Assembly (NCBI GenBank): GCA_033220425.1
Contig: CM065648.1
Location: forward strand, 2,542,001 to 2,606,000
Source of the DNA: Lepraria neglecta
Taxonomy: Eukaryota > Ascomycota > Lecanoromycetes > Lecanorales > Stereocaulaceae
Reading direction: 5' to 3'
Length of the DNA stretch: 64,000 nucleotides
A program made the position numbers and the translations under genes. This document shows positions 59,432 through 64,000 of this stretch, one piece after another; the first letter of the stretch is position 1; each line of letters starts with the position of its first letter. The notes under the pieces were generated by a model. The model worked only from the letters and a program-made list of their open reading frames with translations, was not told the DNA's origin and did no database searches.

Positions 59432-60671
59432 CTGCGCGGCCGATCTACAGCACCGCGGCTCGTCGCTGAGCTGAGCGGTCTGCCGGCATTTCTCGGCCCG
59501 GATGAGATTTAGGCGCTGGTGACCTTCGACTCTGCGATGACATGGGTTGAGAGCTTCAACTTGCGGTGAGGATCCCAGAGCAGAGCGATCATTGGATCAG
59601 TAGACCGCTGCCTCGCGACCGATGGAAGGAAATGCCTCGCCCCACATTGCGATCGCTCGGGCTTTCCACATATCTGCCTGGCCGCGTCGACAGGGATTGC
59701 ACCTCGGCATTGAAGGGACGACTTGGCGCCGAGGTGCTGGGCGTGAATCCAAACACCGGCGGTGAATCAAATTCAGCGAATAGAGTCCTAGGGGCGTTGG
59801 CTTTGCCTTGATCGACAGCGGTCTTTGCGTGTCTGCCTGGCTGTGGCGACAGGAATGCGGCAGCCGTTTTGATCTCTCGATGTGGCTACTAGCCGTCCAT
59901 CTCGCTTTTGGGTGGGCATCGTACCGCTGATCCCTTGCAGTCTCAGCTTGGAGATCCAGGCCGCAGCAGCTGACGAGACTGGTCGGATAGACATACCCGA
60001 GAGCCGTCAGCCTGCATGAGATATGGATCGAATATGAGGCTCCAATGGCCGAAAATTGCGCCAGGATGTACCATCAGATGTGAGATGAATGGTTCGGGTT
60101 CGTGGATACTCAGTACGGGGCGGTTGAGCAGCGATGGCCAGGAGTCGGTGACCCATGCTTTTGGGGGAAAGACGAGCAAAGGAGATACCGCGGTAGTGGC
60201 CCTCAGCGGTTGGTTTGTTGGAGACAGGCAAAGCAACGCCACTATGGGTACGGCTCAGAAACACATGGGATCCCCATCTCGTCCGCCTTTACTCACTTTG
60301 GACCTCCATTTCAGACTCCAACCAAAGTTATCCGTTTATTTGTCCTCCCTGGTTACCTTTGCTCTTGAGTGGCACAATGGCTTTGGCTGATGCGAATCCC
60401 ATTCAATTCTATTAGCCACCGACCAAGGCAAACCTGCCTGGTGAGATGGTGTCCAAAGCATCGAACACTAATGGCCCCACCGTCGTTGGAGAGAACAAAC
60501 GTTCCAAAGCTCCTAGATCAAGTTGTGGATAGAGTGGAAGGCTTTGGGACGACGATCCAATTGAATTCATACAAATAATCGGTTTGCCGCCGAGAGAACA
60601 CTTCAATACTTTCCGCGAGCCCGCACAAGATCCCAAAGACACCAAAGCAGACGCCGGAGCCAACGTTCTGA
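59432..60671. other. Right flank of the nest, no gene recognised
   Basis: Short frames on both strands look like shadows or debris. The composition is GC-richer than the nest. A protein-like stretch begins only near 60672. Confidence 0.35.
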
Positions 60672-60932
60672 GTTGTTCTTCAACAGACATGCACCATCTT
60701 AGATATCAACGGACTCTGTAATGCCGGCGACCTGAATTACAGCATTAGCGAAGACTATCATGACCTCCTAACCCTGGTGGATTTGCTACTCAATGCCGGA
60801 AAGAGGAGAAAGTCGGAACGAGCGGGCTTCAGCGGTGAATACGAAAGGGGACACTTGGGACATGCGATCAAGGACAACTACGATGGGTCACCGGTCTCGA
60901 CTCGAAACGAGGTGAAAACAAGGGTATATTAG
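60672..60932 (+). pseudogene. Ankyrin-like gene fragment
   Basis: An open frame of about 87 codons, between stops and without a start Met, reads TILDINGLCNAGDLNYSI, DYHDLLTLVDLLLNAG and ERAGFSGEYERGHLGHAIKD. The LxxLVDLLLNAG and LGHAIKDNYDG pattern resembles two ankyrin-type helical hairpins. No flanking exons could be linked. It is probably a remnant in a debris-rich region. The assignment to ankyrin repeats is tentative. Confidence 0.35.
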
Positions 60933-61083
60933 CTCTACGGGTCGCTGAAAACGACGTTAATGTCCTATAGATGCGCCGACAGCATTAGATAACGATCACT
61001 CCGAGGGCGGTGATATTAAGCCTAGGGAGCGAATCGCTGGCGGTGGTAGCAGCAGCTCCTTCATCCCAACAGGGGGTGACATA

Positions 61084-61300
61084 AGTCATTGGACCTCCGG
61101 GGTTTACCCGGACGAGCTTCAACCCCACTAATTCTTCACCGCCCAGTAATTTTATTCCTTATGGCAATACACTACTCCCCAAGGAACCCCCCAGAGGGCT
61201 GTAAAGCATAGAAATGAGGCGACTACACGCCGGAAAGCGAAGTTCTACCACGCTGTTGATATACATGCTCGCCCGGGTAAACCCCGGAGGTCCAATGACC
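61084..61300. mobile_element. 217-bp MITE with 34-bp inverted ends and TA flanks
   Basis: The left end 61084-61117 (AGTCATTGGACCTCCGGGG...) and the right end 61267-61300 are inverted repeats with two mismatches in 34, both transitions. TA is present immediately outside at 61082-61083 and 61301-61302, as for Tc1/mariner-type MITEs. The interior has no coding capacity. The ends do not match those of the large mariner element, so it would have been mobilised by a different transposase. Confidence 0.8.
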
Positions 61301-61318
61301 TATGTTGATCCTATAGAA

Positions 61319-61573
61319 TCAAATCGTGTTGTCTCCCATACCCTCCTCAAACAAGATACGCAGCCATTCAACTAGCCCAATTTGAAACTGAGTTTTCTTA
61401 CTCTCGAACTCGCCAGTATCGGCGTCAAGCCTCCGTGCAACAAAGAATTCCCCAGAAACGTGTCCGAAGAACATAACGAATCTCCAACTCCTGTCTCTCC
61501 TGTCTGCCTCGAGTTTACTATCTCCGCATTCCAAGACCAGAGTACGGTATCCTGGATGGTAGTATTCTTCCAC
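61319..61573 (-). other. Protein-like open frame of unknown nature
   Basis: The 84-codon frame reads EEYYHPGYRTLVLECGDSK, RDRSWRFVMFFGHVSGEFF, and ends EWLRILFEEGMGDNTI. The composition looks coding, but no family is recognised and no partner exons were found. It starts 19 bp beyond the MITE and may be a truncated gene or chance. Confidence 0.3.
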
Positions 61574-61631
61574 CTGTTGATCAAGGACAGGCTAGAAGGC
61601 GGGACTGATCTAGAGGGTTTTCCTGGATTTT

Positions 61632-61812
61632 AGAGGTCAATGCTTCAGTGGTTACCCGAGGACAGAAAGGCGGCCGCAGAGCTTCTCAATCATCCGTGGT
61701 TGAACCCGGAGCGAGATACAGAAGAAAGAACAATCCGCTCTGGCGTCGCTACTCGCTTCAAAGATTTCATTTGTATTAACATATTATCCTGGGATGACCC
61801 GTATCTCTGAGC
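61632..61812 (+). pseudogene. C-terminal fragment of an SRPK-like protein kinase
   Basis: Following an acceptor-like TTTTAG at 61626-61631 the frame reads RSMLQWLPEDRKAAAELLNH and PWLNPERD, then stops at about 61812. This is the end of a kinase domain (subdomain XI Arg and the closing PWL), as in SRPK-type kinases expanded in fungi. No other kinase subdomain is visible upstream, so only the tail remains. Confidence 0.6.
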
Positions 61813-62039
61813 TCATACGTGCTTCCGAAACCTCGCAAACCTTTCCAATTTGGTTTCATTCTCTCAGTCCTCAAAAAATAAGTTTATTTTGATCTTGTCC
61901 GTCATAGGTCCAATGGGATAAATTTTTAATGATGCTTGTGCAGTGAAGTTCAAGGATATAGCTCTCGCTCGCCTGGGCCGTCTATAGGACATGCGAATAG
62001 GCTATCCGAATATTCTTCTAGGTAGCGAGAGATCAACAA

Positions 62040-62407
62040 GGAGGGACTTGAATTCACTCATGTCATGCTCAGCTTTTACCTAATGAACGACGAGCAGCTC
62101 GGCCTTGACCCTACAATTCAGCAACCAGACGGCGAGCGTTGCCTTGAGACCACCCGAAACGATCAGGTCGCGAACGACTCATTCTTTACAAAAGGAGATC
62201 ATAAAGCAGGCGGTGATTGTTGGTCAAGCGATGACTAGTTGGAAAGCGTATTGTAACGGAGACGAATTGAAAGGACTTCTCATCGTCAAGAACTCTGTGG
62301 CAATATGAAGAACGACCTGAAGTGGGGGAGCTCATTAAAGAGGCAACGGAGAAAGGGGTGCGAAGCATCGCCCGGTATCGTCATCACGAGACGCAGCAAG
62401 GTCGCTA
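62040..62407 (+). pseudogene. FunK1 (fungal-type) kinase remnant
   Basis: Three consecutive frames carry FunK1-like pieces: EFTHVMLSFYLMNDEQLGLD from about 62049, then IIKQAVIVGQAMTSWKAYC from about 62190, then QYEERPEVGELIKEATEKGV from about 62299 with ARYRHHET to a stop at 62407. FunK1 kinases are large, multicopy fungal genes. Here only the middle region is left, with two frame changes. The piece order matches the family, so this is a single decayed gene. Confidence 0.7.
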
Positions 62408-62878
62408 GGTCCTTCACTACCAACATCAAGCTTAGACTCAAAGCAATTAGCTGGCAAGGGTCAAACCCGCAGACGTCCAAGGGCCGTAGAGATCGGCGAT
62501 CCAAGAGGCACGGCATTGCATACACAAGGATTTATATTGCGTACTTTATGGCCATTGTCCCGCAGGATCGGGATTCCGGTCGCATAGACGATGACCTGCA
62601 GCCAATGATATCGTAGATCCGAAAAACCTGTTGTAGCGTGGTTTTTTAGTTATCGATTGGCGCGCGCACACACCAAAATCTGAACAAAGTCGGCTTTTGC
62701 ATATAAATCGATTATCGCACCAAATATACATATAAAAAGCTTCCTAAACAGGCAATTGTGAGGCTTCTAGCGTAGTGTTGCTGTCGCCCCCAGGGTTGCA
62801 GCCCTATCTGCCACCCCGCCGACGTCCAACCTCGCTGTCGACCCCCACTATGCCTCCAGAAACCACCCTCCCCCCCCC
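62408..62878. other. Intergenic, probable promoter of the edge gene
   Basis: No kinase pieces are recognised beyond 62407. Pyrimidine-rich sequence (CCTCCCCCCCCC) directly precedes the ATG at 62879. Nothing else is seen. Confidence 0.4.
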
Positions 62879-64000
62879 ATGACGACTCGCCGCCGTGGTC
62901 TCCCCACACTGCCGTCTACAGCACCACCCTCTGCGACTCCGAAGCCCCCAGCAGCCCGCAAAAAGCCTGCCCCCAAGCCTGCCCCCAGGCGTCCAAGCAA
63001 AGCGCCCAAACCAAAGAAGCCCCCACTAGCCAAATTACAAAAGGCGCCCTTATCTAAATCCGCTACCGCTGTCGCCGCCGCTGGACAGAGATACTGGGAC
63101 GCTCAGATTGAGCAGGATAATGAAGAAGACGCTATAGCTGCTGCGCAGGAAGAAGCCCGCAGGCTGGAGCACCAGAGCTTTTATGAGAAATACTACCATA
63201 CCCTGAATATGGACTCACAAAACACCTCTGGAGAACTCAGCTCTCTAGAGCTATCGCCTGGGGGGAAGGAGCGCTATCAGAAGGCATGTACTGAGGAAGA
63301 ATCAAGACGAGCAGCTGTAGCTCGCACTGCTATATGGGACGAATTCAAAGCAGTTGGTTATTCGGTGGAATGGTGGGTCCATTTCGAGAAGATTGAGCTA
63401 TTCAGAGACTCCACTACACATACTATGGGAGCCGCGGGACGCCTGGATTGGGAAGCCTGGTACAACAGGCTTCATCCAATGGGTCGGGAGCATGCAGATA
63501 GCGAGGGAAAGAGCTGCTATACGGTTGCAATCAGGGCAGATTTGAAGGTAGGTAATACAGCTGGCAAATCTACTAGTACCATAAATATGAAAGATGGCGA
63601 GCTGGACTCCATTTGGCAAAAGAAGGTCCTGAGTCTGATGCAGCTCAGACACGAAAGTCGTCCCAAGAAGAATGCAATACTGACTTTTAAAGTCGGTGTT
63701 GAATTCTTCTTTGCTCGTACTCATAACGGTATTCTTCCAGCGTCTATGCTACCGTCTATACCTCCAACACAGTCGCAAATAAAGGCACAGCAGTCCCAGG
63801 CTAAAACACTGCGGGTAGATCTACTCAAGACTCAACAACAAGCTTTGGTCGATCAGCATGAGCTTGCGTTGATAGCAGCCCACAAATGCACTTCGCCCAG
63901 TTGTCCAAATAGCGCCGGTGGACAGTGCTTACTGCAGGATGGCAAGCATTATGCTCTCGATGGACCTCACATTCGTGCCTGGGTTCAATGTATCAACACC
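62879..64000 (+). CDS. Unrecognised protein with Cys/His cluster, partial at right edge (at least 374 residues)
   Basis: From the ATG at 62879 the frame is open without a stop to the last base. Residues 1-60 are Pro/Ala/Lys-rich (KKPAPKPAPRRPSKAPKPKK), basic and disordered. A Glu-rich helix follows (QIEQDNEEDAIAAAQEEARR). The middle is globular and Trp-rich (GYSVEWWVHFEKIELF, RLDWEAWYNRLHPMGREHA). A Gln-rich helix precedes a C-terminal cluster, CTSPSCPNSAGGQC with GKHY (C-x4-C-x7-C-x6-H), a likely zinc site. Similar Cys/His modules occur in poorly described fungal proteins often found near transposons; that is recollection, not a match. No frame defects or RIP signs are seen, unlike its neighbours, so it may be active. 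It could be host or element-encoded. Confidence 0.6.
   Translation, partial: MTTRRRGLPTLPSTAPPSATPKPPAARKKPAPKPAPRRPSKAPKPKKPPLAKLQKAPLSKSATAVAAAGQRYWDAQIEQDNEEDAIAAAQEEARRLEHQSFYEKYYHTLNMDSQNTSGELSSLELSPGGKERYQKACTEEESRRAAVARTAIWDEFKAVGYSVEWWVHFEKIELFRDSTTHTMGAAGRLDWEAWYNRLHPMGREHADSEGKSCYTVAIRADLKVGNTAGKSTSTINMKDGELDSIWQKKVLSLMQLRHESRPKKNAILTFKVGVEFFFARTHNGILPASMLPSIPPTQSQIKAQQSQAKTLRVDLLKTQQQALVDQHELALIAAHKCTSPSCPNSAGGQCLLQDGKHYALDGPHIRAWVQCINT

Noticed and set aside
1-64000. tRNA, rRNA and CRISPR features
   Set aside because: I looked for T-loop words, cloverleaf arms and regularly spaced repeats; none held up. The only regular arrays are the 101-bp and 49-bp repeats, which are not CRISPR-like.

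Overview
The window looks like nuclear DNA of a filamentous ascomycete (Pezizomycotina). Protein-coding genes carry short introns (mostly 42-60 bp, GT..AG, CTAAC/CTGAC-type branch sites), the proteins are fungal (Sec7 GEF, SYF1, Anp1/Mnn9-type mannosyltransferase, FunK1 kinase remnant), and the repeats show the one-sided C-to-T/G-to-A decay expected of repeat-induced point mutation (RIP). The class cannot be fixed from the sequence alone.

Layout. 1-8300: a truncated SDR gene against an AT-rich edge, an unrecognised two-exon gene, a long empty stretch and a decayed secreted GMC oxidoreductase with a Ser/Thr-rich tail. 8.7-16.2 kb: a fungal PflX-type radical SAM protein and two unrecognised conserved-looking genes. 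17.7-20.4 kb: three decayed genes for secreted proteins, two of them divergent paralogues. 21.4-37.1 kb: a dense housekeeping block of CCA-adding enzyme, U1A/U2B''-type RRM protein, V-ATPase subunit D, SYF1, the Arf GEF GEA and an Anp1-family mannosyltransferase, in head-to-head and tail-to-tail pairs. 39.4-47.6 kb: a decayed large gene with a vWA-like segment, an MFS transporter, the exosome subunit MTR3 and a small Myb-like gene.

48.6-59.4 kb is one three-level nest. A Tc1/mariner-type DNA transposon (27-bp identical inverted repeats, TA at both ends) was split by a small LTR element (182-bp LTRs, CTTTG duplication). That element was split in turn by a 6.6-kb Ty3/Gypsy chromovirus fossil (about 427-bp LTRs, CGTGT duplication). 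All three levels close exactly at base resolution. The right end holds host-gene debris (ankyrin-like, SRPK-like tail, FunK1), a small TA-flanked MITE, and an intact open frame that runs off the window edge and encodes an unrecognised Cys/His-containing protein.

Functionally, the conserved core covers RNA processing (CCA1, U1A-like, SYF1, MTR3), vesicle traffic and Golgi glycosylation (GEA, Anp1 family) and vacuolar acidification (VMA8). The flanks are accessory, where secreted and oxidative genes have been lost. I found no gene cluster that clearly forms a new system. The strongest leads are the nest with its small LTR family, the fungal radical SAM protein, the open edge gene, and two micro-exons.
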